From contig CAVWNW010000004.1 in NCBI GenBank assembly GCA_963756425.1, forward strand, positions 280,748 through 344,747: a DNA stretch of 64,000 nt, in the 5' to 3' direction. Below the pieces are notes generated by a model. The model was given only the letters and a program-made list of their open reading frames with translations, did not search any database and was not told where the DNA came from. This document shows, piece by piece, positions 27,927-35,729 of the stretch. Source of the stretch: DASQUK01 sp963756425 (GTDB lineage Bacteria; Actinomycetota; Acidimicrobiia; Acidimicrobiales; VFJN01). The position numbers were made by a program, and so were the translations under genes. Numbering within the stretch: position 1 is the first letter of the stretch; every line of letters begins with the position of its first letter.

Positions 27927-29046
27927 CCGGGCGCCGTTCATCAGCCTGCTCGTCGCCTTCGGCAACGAGCTGCGCGCCGCGGGCATGGCAGTCGGAACCG
28001 GCGACGTAAGCACGTACTGCGCGGCGGTGGCCGCGCTCGACCCGACCGATCTGCTCGATCTCTACTGGTCCGGGCGCACCACGTTGGTCACCCGCCGGGA
28101 GCAGATCCCCGTCTACGACCGGGTGTTCCGAAGGTTCTTCCTCGATGAGAGTGACGACGCCGACCCGATGAAGATGACCCTGAGGGTAAGCGCCGCGTCT
28201 GAGCTGGAGATCGAACTGCCGTCGGGGGAGCCGGCAGGAGACGATCACGAGGACGAGGAGGCGACGCTCGGGCTGATGGCGTCCGATGTCACTGTCCTGC
28301 GCGAGAAGTCGTTCGCCGTGTGCACCCCCGAAGAGCTCGTGGCTCTGCGGCGGATCATGGCGCGGATCAGGTTGACACCACCGCGCCGATGTACCCGGCG
28401 GACGGCGCCGGCTCCGGCCGGACGCCGGCCCGACATGCGCCGAACCGTTCGCGAGACGATGCGCACCCACGGCGAGCCAGCCGAGCTGTTCTGGCGCCGT
28501 CGTCAGCTGCGGACGCGGCCGCTCGTCCTGATCCTGGACGTGTCCGGGTCGATGTCCGACTACTCCCGCAGCCTGCTGCAGTTCGCTCACTCGACGGCGC
28601 GAGCGTCCGCTCGGGTCGAAGTGTTCTGCTTCGGCACGCGACTGACACGGATCACCAGGGCGCTGGGGCATCGCCGGCCGGACGACGCCATGGCGCAGGC
28701 GGCGAGGGCGGTCTTCGACTGGGACGGCGGGACGCGGATCGGCGACTCGCTGGAGACGTTCGTTCGCGTGTGGGGTCGTCGTGGGATGGGCCGCGGTGGG
28801 ATCGTGGTGATCTGCTCCGACGGGCTCGACCGCGGCGATCCAGGTGTGCTCGCCGGGGCGATGGAACGCTTGTCGCGGCTCTGCCATCGCATCGTGTGGA
28901 TGAACCCGCACAAGGGGCACGACGTCGACTTCCAGCCGAGCACGCTGGGGATGATGGTCGCCGCGCCCTTCGTCGACCTGCTGCTGTCGGGACACGACCT
29001 GCGGAGTCTCGAGGAGTTCGCGGCACGACTCCCCGAGCTCGGGTGA
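27919..29046 (+). CDS. coxE: CoxE, von Willebrand factor A-domain protein
   Basis: 375 residues, GTG start inside the end of coxD. Residues about 1-170 are the CoxE-type N-terminal helical region, and from about 190 the VWA domain follows with the MIDAS motif LDVSGSMSDYS, the WDGGTRIGDSLETF loop and IVVICSDGLDRGDPGVL. MoxR plus VWA pairs act as metal-dependent chaperones, here for CO dehydrogenase. Close packing with coxD and its place beside the structural genes support the role. Confidence 0.9.
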   Translation: MPDRAPFISLLVAFGNELRAAGMAVGTGDVSTYCAAVAALDPTDLLDLYWSGRTTLVTRREQIPVYDRVFRRFFLDESDDADPMKMTLRVSAASELEIELPSGEPAGDDHEDEEATLGLMASDVTVLREKSFAVCTPEELVALRRIMARIRLTPPRRCTRRTAPAPAGRRPDMRRTVRETMRTHGEPAELFWRRRQLRTRPLVLILDVSGSMSDYSRSLLQFAHSTARASARVEVFCFGTRLTRITRALGHRRPDDAMAQAARAVFDWDGGTRIGDSLETFVRVWGRRGMGRGGIVVICSDGLDRGDPGVLAGAMERLSRLCHRIVWMNPHKGHDVDFQPSTLGMMVAAPFVDLLLSGHDLRSLEEFAARLPELG

Positions 29047-29051
29047 GCGCG

Positions 29052-29336
29052 ATGAGGTGGAGCGTGACGGTCGTGGCCGAGGGGGACCGGGTGGTCACGC
29101 GGGAAGAGGTCGTCGAGCTGGCGGACGCGGTGGCCGCGCTGAGCGGGATCGCGTCCGGCATCGGCACGACGAGCTATGGGGCACAGATCGTCGTCCACGC
29201 GGAGAGTGCGGACGAGGCGGTCGAGCACGCCGCCCGCGAGTTGGTCGACGCTGCCGCACGAGCTGGCCTGCCGCCGTGGCCGGTGACGCGCGCCGAGGTG
29301 ATGGGTGAGGACGACGCGGGGGACGAGGACGGATGA
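29052..29336 (+). CDS. Small uncharacterised protein of the cox locus
   Basis: 94 residues from the ATG at 29052; a GTG at 29043 overlapping the coxE stop is an alternative start. The predicted pattern is strand, helix (REEVVELADAVAALSG), strand, helix (ADEAVEHAARELVDAAARAG), strand, compatible with a small ferredoxin-like fold, and the tail is acidic. Unrecognised. It overlaps the next gene by four bases (ATGA), so it is translated with the locus. Confidence 0.65.
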   Translation: MRWSVTVVAEGDRVVTREEVVELADAVAALSGIASGIGTTSYGAQIVVHAESADEAVEHAARELVDAAARAGLPPWPVTRAEVMGEDDAGDEDG

Positions 29337-29767
29337 TCCGGCTCGGTTCGTTGGCCGGATATCCGTTCGAAGGCCCGCGCGCCCTTGCTGGCTGGACCCC
29401 CCCGGCTCGCGCCGCGGTCTATGCCATCGTGTTCAAGCCCGATGCGGACGCCAAGCCCGACCGCTATGCGGTCACCTTTGTGGGCGAGTCCACCGACCTC
29501 TCTGCGGAACGCCTGCCGTTCAACCATCCACGGGCGGGGTGCTGGGTTCGCCGCGCCGGCAGCCGCTGGAACCTCTATGTCTGCACGTACGAGGTGCCCG
29601 GCGGGCTGCCGTCCCACCGCGCGCAGATCGTTCGTGAGCTGATCGCCGTGTACCACCCGACCTGCAACCGCGAGCGGTACGACCCGTCGTGGAAGGAGCA
29701 GTGGATCGGCGAGTACACGGCACCGACGGCCGGGCCGCTGACCACCGACCGGGACCCAGGTCCCTAG
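29333..29767 (+). CDS. Uncharacterised GIY-YIG-like protein at the end of the plus cox arm
   Basis: 144 residues. The layout AAVYAIVFKPD ... YAVTFVGEST ... FNHPRAGCWVRRAGSRWNLY ... SHRAQIVRELIAVYHPTCN recalls GIY-YIG nucleases (first Y, second Y/F-V-G, Arg/Glu helix), although the classical GIY and YIG triplets are altered. A nuclease function is therefore only a possibility. It overlaps the preceding gene by four bases and its stop overlaps the end of the convergent membrane-protein operon. Confidence 0.6.
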   Translation: MIRLGSLAGYPFEGPRALAGWTPPARAAVYAIVFKPDADAKPDRYAVTFVGESTDLSAERLPFNHPRAGCWVRRAGSRWNLYVCTYEVPGGLPSHRAQIVRELIAVYHPTCNRERYDPSWKEQWIGEYTAPTAGPLTTDRDPGP

Positions 29768-30177
29768 CTCGTCACCTCGTCTTCGGGCTGGGACGCGACG
29801 TCGGCCGCAGGGCGCCGGCCCGGCACGTAGCCCACAGCGTCGTGCAGCCGCGAGCGACGACGCTGGGATGCCGGCCGCGCCGGACCGCGCTCGGTGGTTT
29901 CGGCCGGCTCGTAGGTTGCCCCGGTCACGATGTCCTCCGCCATGCCGTAGAGCAGTGGAAGGGCACCGGCGATGACCCCGCCGGTGCGGTTGATCCGCTC
30001 GACGCCCGGTTCGATCACCTCCGCGTCGCGAACGATGCTGCCGACGAGCTCGGAGCACTGCTCGAGGTTCGTGGCCACACGATTCAGCTGCCCCCCGACG
30101 ATGTACAGGTAGATCGCCAATCCGGCGATGAGCAAGCCGATATCGACGACGGAGAGCACGATCAGCGTCGTCGTCAC
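29764..30177 (-). CDS. Small single-span membrane protein, cox tail gene E
   Basis: 137 residues. An N-terminal membrane span (residues 5-27, LIVLSVVDIGLLIAGLAIYL) is followed by helices with QLNRVATNLEQCSELVGSIV and GVERINRTGGVIAGALPLLY, and a disordered basic/acidic tail. It is the last gene of the minus-strand operon and overlaps the previous one by four bases. No family assignment can be made. The helix after the span resembles DUF948-like coiled-coil membrane proteins. Its probable place is the inner face of the membrane. Confidence 0.7.
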   Translation of the reverse strand: MTTTLIVLSVVDIGLLIAGLAIYLYIVGGQLNRVATNLEQCSELVGSIVRDAEVIEPGVERINRTGGVIAGALPLLYGMAEDIVTGATYEPAETTERGPARPASQRRRSRLHDAVGYVPGRRPAADVASQPEDEVTS

Positions 30178-30461
30178 GAGCGCACCTTTCCGAGCACACG
30201 GCCGAGGAACAGGTGGTGTTCCAGGCCTTCTGCGAGCACGGCGTCGACGCGGGACGCGGTTTCGGCGATGAGCGCGGTGTCCGAGGTGTTCGCGGCCGCC
30301 TGCTGCAACGTCTCGCGAATCTCCACGACGCGGCGGTCGATCTCACGCACCAGTAGGACCAGGATCGTGAGCAGCGCGGCGACCGCGAGCACCACGACGA
30401 ACCCACCGATGACTGCGCCCCACCAGAGGTTCTCCTGCGTGTTGGTCAGTGCGAACACCAT
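30174..30461 (-). CDS. Small single-span membrane protein, cox tail gene D
   Basis: 95 residues, ATG at 30461 after GGGAGGTTGACG. Residues 15-38 span the membrane and are followed by an amphipathic helix REIDRRVVEIRETLQQAAAN. Gene C just upstream has the same design and a similar sequence in this helix (RSIGRQAAEINDSLTESVRH), so the two are likely duplicates. Function unknown; it belongs to the cox operon by spacing. Confidence 0.7.
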   Translation of the reverse strand: MVFALTNTQENLWWGAVIGGFVVVLAVAALLTILVLLVREIDRRVVEIRETLQQAAANTSDTALIAETASRVDAVLAEGLEHHLFLGRVLGKVRS

Positions 30462-30463
30462 CG

Positions 30464-30733
30464 TCAACCTCCCAGCCTGGCGCGTCCGCGGGCGAGGCCG
30501 GCGACGATCGCCTCGGCCGCCTCCTTCGTCGTGCTGAGCTCCGCCAGCGCCGCTGTGTGACGCACCGACTCGGTCAGCGAGTCGTTGATCTCCGCCGCTT
30601 GCCTCCCGATCGAGCGGGCGAGCAGCAGGATGGGGACGACGAGAGCGACGACCACCAGCACGACGATGATCGCGACCGTGTACCCGATCACCCAACTGGT
30701 CGTTGACTCGCTCGCCGCCAGTAGCTGAAACAT
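30464..30733 (-). CDS. Small single-span membrane protein, cox tail gene C
   Basis: 89 residues from the ATG at 30733; an upstream ATG at 30772 would overlap gene B and is less likely. A long hydrophobic span (VIGYTVAIIVVLVVVALVVP) is followed by an amphipathic helix and a basic end. It stops two bases before gene D starts. Unrecognised family, related to gene D in layout. Confidence 0.68.
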   Translation of the reverse strand: MFQLLAASESTTSWVIGYTVAIIVVLVVVALVVPILLLARSIGRQAAEINDSLTESVRHTAALAELSTTKEAAEAIVAGLARGRARLGG

Positions 30734-30749
30734 CGTTTCGCTCGCTTCC

Positions 30750-30977
30750 TCAGATCGATTCGCAGAAGTCACGCACTGGCGCCAGCTCCGCGTTCACCGA
30801 CGGAAGGACCTCGGGCACCGTGCGTGTCTTGTCGGCCACGACCTGGACCCCGCCGAGGAGGGTTCCGAGGGTCCGGCGTATCGCAATCAGGTGGAAGAGG
30901 ACCCGGACCAGCCCGAGGGCGGCGGCCGCGACGATCAGAGCGGCGATGACCACGGTCACCCAGGCGACGATTGGCAT
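30750..30977 (-). CDS. Small single-span membrane protein, cox tail gene B
   Basis: 75 residues. Span at 5-27 (WVTVVIAALIVAAAALGLVR), then a helix with HLIAIRRTLGTLLGGVQVVA and a short end with one cysteine. It lies 21 bp after gene A and 16 bp before gene C. No family recognised. Confidence 0.68.
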   Translation of the reverse strand: MPIVAWVTVVIAALIVAAAALGLVRVLFHLIAIRRTLGTLLGGVQVVADKTRTVPEVLPSVNAELAPVRDFCESI

Positions 30978-30998
30978 GACGTTGTCCTCTCTCCTCGC

Positions 30999-31253
30999 TC
31001 AACCCAGGAGCTTGCCCACGGAGCCGGCGTAGCGGACCGCGCCGTTCGCGACTTCGTGGATCGTGCTGTCCGTCGTGGCCAAGAGCTCCGGTACCTCGTC
31101 CAGCTCGCCGATCAGCGCGACCCCTCCGGCCAGGGTGTCATCGGACGCCTGCCGTATCCGTTCCAGCGCAGCCAATACGCGGTTGAGGAGGGCGACGAGA
31201 ACGGGGACGACGACGAGCAACAGGATCACGTTGCCGATCCACCAGAGCACCAT
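30999..31253 (-). CDS. Small single-span membrane protein, cox tail gene A
   Basis: 84 residues, ATG at 31253 after a GGAGG ribosome site, 11 bp after coxG. Span at 3-24 (LWWIGNVILLLVVVPVLVAL), then a helix NRVLAALERIRQASDDTLAG and a C-terminal helix. First of five successive small membrane genes. Function unknown, but the position directly after coxG suggests a role in membrane attachment or electron transfer. Confidence 0.7.
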   Translation of the reverse strand: MVLWWIGNVILLLVVVPVLVALLNRVLAALERIRQASDDTLAGGVALIGELDEVPELLATTDSTIHEVANGAVRYAGSVGKLLG

Positions 31254-31264
31254 CGGTTCCCTCC

Positions 31265-31849
31265 TCAGCTCGGGTTGGGCTCGTAGGGCAGGAAGAAGCG
31301 GCGGCCGACACGCTTCAAGGCGAGCCACCCTGCGCGTAGGCCGATCGTGAATCCACTGGCCGGCGCGGAGGTCGCGAGGTGTTCGGTCGCGACCCCCCGC
31401 TCGCGTGCCGAGATCCGCGTCTGCATGTTCGTCGCGAAGTCCCGCATCAGGATGGCGCTGACATCGGCGATCATGCCGCGCCCGTACTGCGCTGCGGCGC
31501 CGGACAGCTGAAGGTCCTGAGAGACGTCGACCTTGGTGCCGCGGGGCGTCGGTGTCAGCGTCGCCGTGACGAGCATGGCGGCTTGGCCCCGTCCCTTCTC
31601 GTCGGCACCGTTGGCGTCGACGACGATGCGCTTGGCGGCGTCGTCGCGCTCCGTGATCTCCGCAATCCCGGCGAACTGCAGCTTCACCGGCCCCATGCGG
31701 ACGGCGACCTTGCCGCGGTACTTGTCGTCGCCGAGCTCGTCGGTGAGCTCGGCACCGGGGAGACAGCTCGCTACTTGCGGAATGTCGTCGAAGAAGCTCC
31801 ACACCTTCTCGCTCGGCTCAGCGACCTCGAAGGCGTTCGTGATCAGCAT
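31265..31849 (-). CDS. coxG: CoxG, SRPBCC-fold membrane-recruitment factor
   Basis: 194 residues. The SRPBCC/CoxG lipid-binding fold covers residues 1-150: NAFEVAEPSEKVWSFFDDIP, VASCLPGAELTDELGDDKYR and the C-terminal helix ADVSAILMRDFATNMQTRI. A linker leads to a basic C-terminus (LKRVGRRFFLPYEP) that could contact membrane or partner. CoxG proteins bring CO dehydrogenase to the membrane and are thought to handle quinone. The ATG overlaps the preceding XdhC stop (ATGCTGA), so the genes are coupled. Confidence 0.9.
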   Translation of the reverse strand: MLITNAFEVAEPSEKVWSFFDDIPQVASCLPGAELTDELGDDKYRGKVAVRMGPVKLQFAGIAEITERDDAAKRIVVDANGADEKGRGQAAMLVTATLTPTPRGTKVDVSQDLQLSGAAAQYGRGMIADVSAILMRDFATNMQTRISARERGVATEHLATSAPASGFTIGLRAGWLALKRVGRRFFLPYEPNPS

Positions 31850-32790
31850 TGGGTCTCCTTCGGTCGGTAGGAGGCCGGGTCCCGCTCGAAGGCTGTGCGG
31901 CATCCGACGCTGCAGAAGTAGTAGGACCCACCTCCGTACTCGAATGGCCGGCTCGTGCGGTCGGCTGGCACCGTCATCCCACACACAGGGTCGATCGCCC
32001 GCGAGGGCGTCGCCGCCGCGACCGGGTGGTCGGCGATCAGCGCGCCCGCGGCGCGCAGCTGGACCAGCTCGGCCAGGATCGCGACGGCGATCTCCCGGTG
32101 CGACGTGTGGCCGAGATCGAGCCCGACGGGCACCCGCACGCGGTGGAGCAGGTCTTGCGGAACCCCCCGATCGCCGAGATAACCGAGGACCGCCTCGCCG
32201 CGGCGGCGCGAGGCCACCAGTCCCACGTAGGCGGGCAGGGCTCGCACCGCCTGTTCGATCACGTCCTCGTCGCCGTGGCCCTGCGTTGCGACGACGACGA
32301 CCGCCCGTTCGTCGACGTCGGCCGACGAGAAGTCCACAGCGTCGATCAGATCGGCGCGCCAGCCGAGCGCCCGGGCCAGTTGACTCAGCGTGTGCGCCAT
32401 CGGGGACCGACCGACGACGACCAGGTGGGGACTGGATACGACCGGCTCGACGTACACCTCCATCGCCCCTTCGCTCTGGCAGGAGATCGGGAGGAGGATC
32501 ATCCCTTCGGGAACGTCACCGAACTGCTCCCGCGTTCCCAGGAGCAGCAGTCGTGGCTCGCGGTCCACGATCGCCCGTTGCGCCTCGCGGATGACCACCG
32601 GTTCGGCGCACGCCCCACCGATCCACCCGCGGATCTCGCCCGACACAGTGATGATGGCTCGAGCGCCCTGATGTCCCGACGACGGCGCCTGCCGCCACAC
32701 GACCGTGGCGAGGGCGAACTCTTCGCCACGCCGAGCGAGCTCACCGGCCTCCTGAACCACGTCCCAACCGTCGACGGACTCGTCGCTCAC
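31843..32790 (-). CDS. XdhC-family maturation protein fused to a YHS domain
   Basis: 315 residues, GTG start overlapping the coxL stop by four bases. The N-terminal XdhC_CoxI domain has FALATVVWRQAPSSGHQGAR and GWIGGACAEPVVIREAQRAI. The Rossmann half follows with HLVVVGRSPMAHTLSQLARA and AYVGLVASRRRGEAVL. At the C-terminus (about 265-312) is a YHS metal-binding domain: DPVCGMTVPADR, then YYFCSVGCRTAFERDP. XdhC sulfurates molybdenum cofactor. A YHS domain can bind copper, and form I CO dehydrogenase needs Mo and Cu joined by sulfide, so a joint sulfur/copper delivery role is an attractive inference. Confidence 0.85.
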   Translation of the reverse strand: MSDESVDGWDVVQEAGELARRGEEFALATVVWRQAPSSGHQGARAIITVSGEIRGWIGGACAEPVVIREAQRAIVDREPRLLLLGTREQFGDVPEGMILLPISCQSEGAMEVYVEPVVSSPHLVVVGRSPMAHTLSQLARALGWRADLIDAVDFSSADVDERAVVVVATQGHGDEDVIEQAVRALPAYVGLVASRRRGEAVLGYLGDRGVPQDLLHRVRVPVGLDLGHTSHREIAVAILAELVQLRAAGALIADHPVAAATPSRAIDPVCGMTVPADRTSRPFEYGGGSYYFCSVGCRTAFERDPASYRPKETQC

Positions 32791-35177
32791 GTGTCGTCCG
32801 ACCTCACGGGTGGCGCGCCGGACACGTCGTGGCGTTCCGTGAGCGCTTCGTAGACCCGGTCCGGCAGCAAGGGCATGTCGATGTTGCGGGCTCCGGTGTC
32901 CCGGAGCGCGTCGATGACCGCGTTCACGAAGGCAGCCGGCCCGCCGACGGTGGCACACTCGCCGATGCCCTTGGCGCCGATCGGGTGGTGCGGGCACGGA
33001 GTCACGACCTCGTGGAGCTCGAAGCCAGGGGTTTCCCAGGCCGTCGGTAGGAGGTAGTCCATGTAGTTCGACCCTATGCAGTTGCCGTCGTCGTCGAAGG
33101 TGATGAACTGATTGCTGGACATCGCGTAGGCCTCGGTCAGGCCGCCCATGATCTGGCCTTCGACGATCATCGGGTTGATCCGCACGCCGCAGTCGTCGAC
33201 GGCGACGACGTTGAGGACGTCCCATACTCCGGTCTCCGGGTCCACCTCCACGGTGGCGATGTAGCAGGCGAACGGCCACGTGAGGTTCGGCGGGTCGTAG
33301 TAGGCGTTGTTCTCCAGGCCGGGCTCCATGCCGTCGGGCATGTTGCTGTACGCGGCCATCGCGCATTCCTGGATCGTCACGCCGTGGTCCGGTGCGCTGC
33401 GGACATAGAAGCGCCCGAGCTCCCACTCCACGTCGTCCTCCGACACCTCGAGGAGGTGCGCGGCGAGCTTGCGCGCCTTGGCTCGTACCTTGCGGGACAC
33501 CATCGCCACCGCCGCACCCGCGACCGGCGTGCTGCGCGACGCGTACGTGCCCATGCCGAACGGCGCCGTGTCGGTGTCGCCTTCCTCGACCGTCACATCT
33601 TCGGCCGGGATGCCCAGCTCGTGGGCGACGATCTGGGCCCAGGTGGTCTCGTGGCCCTGGCCTTGAGACTTCGCCCCCGTGCGAAGCAATGCCTTGCCGG
33701 TCATGTGCACGCGGAGCTCGGCCGAATCGAACATCTTGATGCCGAGGATGTCGTACTCCCGGCTGTTGCCGGCACCGAGTGGTTCGGTCATCGTCGAGAT
33801 GCCGATGCCGAGCAGACGGCCTTCCCGTTTCGCTTCCTCCTTCTGCCGCAGGAAGTCGTGGTATCCGACCGCCTCGAGCCCGACGTCGAGGCACTTGCCG
33901 TACTGGCCGGAGTCGGTGAGGAACCCGAACGGCGTGCGGTGCGGGAAGTCGTCGTCGCGGACGAAGTTGAGCCGCCGGAACTCCGCCTGGTCGATGCCAA
34001 GGTCGTCCGCGGCAGCCTGCACCATGCGTTCCTGGAAGAACATCGCCTCGGTGACGCGGAACGAGCACCGGTAGGCGACGCCACCGGGTGCCTTGTTGGT
34101 GTACGTGCCGCGTGCCGTGAGGTGAGCGGTCGGGATGTCGTAACACGAGAACGCCGAGTGCATGAGCCCGATCTTGAACTTGCTCGGCTGGGCATCGGAG
34201 AAGAACGCGCCGTGGTCGGCATCGGTGTGCATGCGGACCCCGAGGATCTTTCCGTCCTGGCGCAGCGCCATCTCCCCTCGCAGGTAGATGTCGCGGGCGA
34301 ACCCCGTCGAGATCAGGTTCCCGGTCCGGTCCTCGATCCACTTCACCGGTCGCTCGAGGAGGATCGACGCCAGGATCGACATCACGTAGCCGGGATAGAC
34401 CGGCACCTTGTTGCCGAACCCACCGCCGAGGTCGGGCGAGATGATGCGGATCATCTGCTCGGGGAGCTCGGCGACCAGCGCCACCGCGGCGCGGATGATG
34501 TGGGGCGCCTGCGTCGTCATGTACACCGTGAGCCTCGACGTCGCCCGGTTGAAGTCGGCGATCGCCCCACAGCACTCCAGCGGTGACGGATGGGAACGCG
34601 GGTAGTGCAGCGCGAGCTCGGAGATCACATCCGCCGCGGCGAACGCCCGGTCGGTACCCGCCTCGTCGCCGACCTCCCAGTCGTAGACGACGTTGTCGTG
34701 CTGGTTCTCCTTGTCGTCACGGATCAGCGGGGCCCCCTCGGCCACCGCCTGCTGCGGGTTCACGATGACGGGCAGCGGGTCGTAGTCGACGACGATCGCT
34801 TCGCACGCGTCCTTGGCGATGTACGGGTCGTCGGCGATCACACAGGCGACCTCCTGGCCCTGGAACCGGACCTTGTCCGTCGCCAGAACTGCCTGTGTGT
34901 CGTACGAGAGCGTGGGCATCCAGGCGAGGTTGCGGCTCGCCATCATCTCCCCGGTGAGCACCAGCCGCACGCCCGGGATGTCCCACGCCTTGCTGACGTC
35001 GATCGAGTTGATCCGGGCGTGGGCGAGGGGGCTGCGCAGGATCTCCATGTGGAGCATGCCCGGCAGCACGATGTCGTCGATGTAGTTGCCCTTGCCGCGG
35101 ATGAACCGGTTGTCCTCGACCCGCCTGCGGCTGGCTCCCAGCCCGCCGATCTTGATCTCGTCCAGGCCCTGACCCAC
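32787..35177 (-). CDS. coxL: CoxL, form I CO dehydrogenase large (molybdenum-copper) subunit
   Basis: 796 residues from the GTG at 35177, chosen because an AGGAAGG ribosome site lies eight bases before it and because earlier starts would run into coxS. The active-site loop reads AYRCSFR (Cys371, at 34056-34076), the diagnostic form I motif AYxCSFR whose Cys holds copper; form II enzymes have AYRGAGR. Other landmarks: LGGGFGNKVPVYP (cofactor binding), KSQGQGHETTWAQIVAHELG, and the C-terminal IGAKGIGECATVGGPAAFVN with the catalytic Glu. The length equals that of characterised CoxL. It oxidises CO to CO2, passing electrons to CoxS. Confidence 0.95.
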   Translation of the reverse strand: MGQGLDEIKIGGLGASRRRVEDNRFIRGKGNYIDDIVLPGMLHMEILRSPLAHARINSIDVSKAWDIPGVRLVLTGEMMASRNLAWMPTLSYDTQAVLATDKVRFQGQEVACVIADDPYIAKDACEAIVVDYDPLPVIVNPQQAVAEGAPLIRDDKENQHDNVVYDWEVGDEAGTDRAFAAADVISELALHYPRSHPSPLECCGAIADFNRATSRLTVYMTTQAPHIIRAAVALVAELPEQMIRIISPDLGGGFGNKVPVYPGYVMSILASILLERPVKWIEDRTGNLISTGFARDIYLRGEMALRQDGKILGVRMHTDADHGAFFSDAQPSKFKIGLMHSAFSCYDIPTAHLTARGTYTNKAPGGVAYRCSFRVTEAMFFQERMVQAAADDLGIDQAEFRRLNFVRDDDFPHRTPFGFLTDSGQYGKCLDVGLEAVGYHDFLRQKEEAKREGRLLGIGISTMTEPLGAGNSREYDILGIKMFDSAELRVHMTGKALLRTGAKSQGQGHETTWAQIVAHELGIPAEDVTVEEGDTDTAPFGMGTYASRSTPVAGAAVAMVSRKVRAKARKLAAHLLEVSEDDVEWELGRFYVRSAPDHGVTIQECAMAAYSNMPDGMEPGLENNAYYDPPNLTWPFACYIATVEVDPETGVWDVLNVVAVDDCGVRINPMIVEGQIMGGLTEAYAMSSNQFITFDDDGNCIGSNYMDYLLPTAWETPGFELHEVVTPCPHHPIGAKGIGECATVGGPAAFVNAVIDALRDTGARNIDMPLLPDRVYEALTERHDVSGAPPVRSDDT

Positions 35178-35197
35178 GTCGTTCCTTCCTGTCGCCG

Positions 35198-35728
35198 TCA
35201 GCTTCCCGTCCCACCGCGCAGCTTCTCGGCCGCCCACAGCACCGACTTCACGATGTTCTGATAGCCGGTGCAGCGACAGACGTTCCCAGACAACGCCCAG
35301 CGGATCTCGTCCTCACTCGGATCGGGGTTCTCGTCGAGGAGCGCCTTGGCAGCCAGCATCATCCCCGGCGTGCAGAACCCGCATTGCAGCCCGTGCGCGT
35401 CCTTGAAGCCCTCTTGGATCGCGTCCAGTTCGCTCGCGGTTCCGAGCCCCTCGACGGTGGTGACCTCGTGTCCGTCGGCTTGGACGGCAAGCATCGTGCA
35501 GCTCTTCACCGCGCTGCCGTCGAACAGGACCGTGCACGCGCCGCAGTTGGTGGTATCGCATCCGGTGTGCGTCCCGGTCAGGCCGAAGGCCTGGCGGAGC
35601 AGGTGGGCGAGCAGCAACCGAGGTTCGACGTCCGCGGCCCGTCGCTCGCCGTTGACGGTGAGCGTGACCCTGCGTACCGGGACGTCATCCGTCGGCTCCG
35701 GCGTGATCTCCTCGAACAGACTCGTCAT
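35198..35728 (-). CDS. coxS: CoxS, CO dehydrogenase small [2Fe-2S] subunit
   Basis: 176 residues. The plant-type ferredoxin cluster is held by Cys in GCDTTNCGACTVLFDGSAVK (followed by SC), and the second cluster by QCGFCTPGMM and GNVCRCTGYQNIVK; all eight cysteines are present. It relays electrons from the Mo-Cu site in CoxL to the FAD in CoxM. About 30 extra N-terminal residues precede the usual start of the fold. The ATG lies one base after the coxM stop. Confidence 0.95.
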   Translation of the reverse strand: MTSLFEEITPEPTDDVPVRRVTLTVNGERRAADVEPRLLLAHLLRQAFGLTGTHTGCDTTNCGACTVLFDGSAVKSCTMLAVQADGHEVTTVEGLGTASELDAIQEGFKDAHGLQCGFCTPGMMLAAKALLDENPDPSEDEIRWALSGNVCRCTGYQNIVKSVLWAAEKLRGGTGS

Positions 35729-35729
35729 G

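Noticed and set aside
35178..35237. Upstream start for CoxL at 35237
   Set aside because: It would overlap coxS by 40 bases and lacks a ribosome site, while the GTG at 35177 has AGGAAGG at the right distance.
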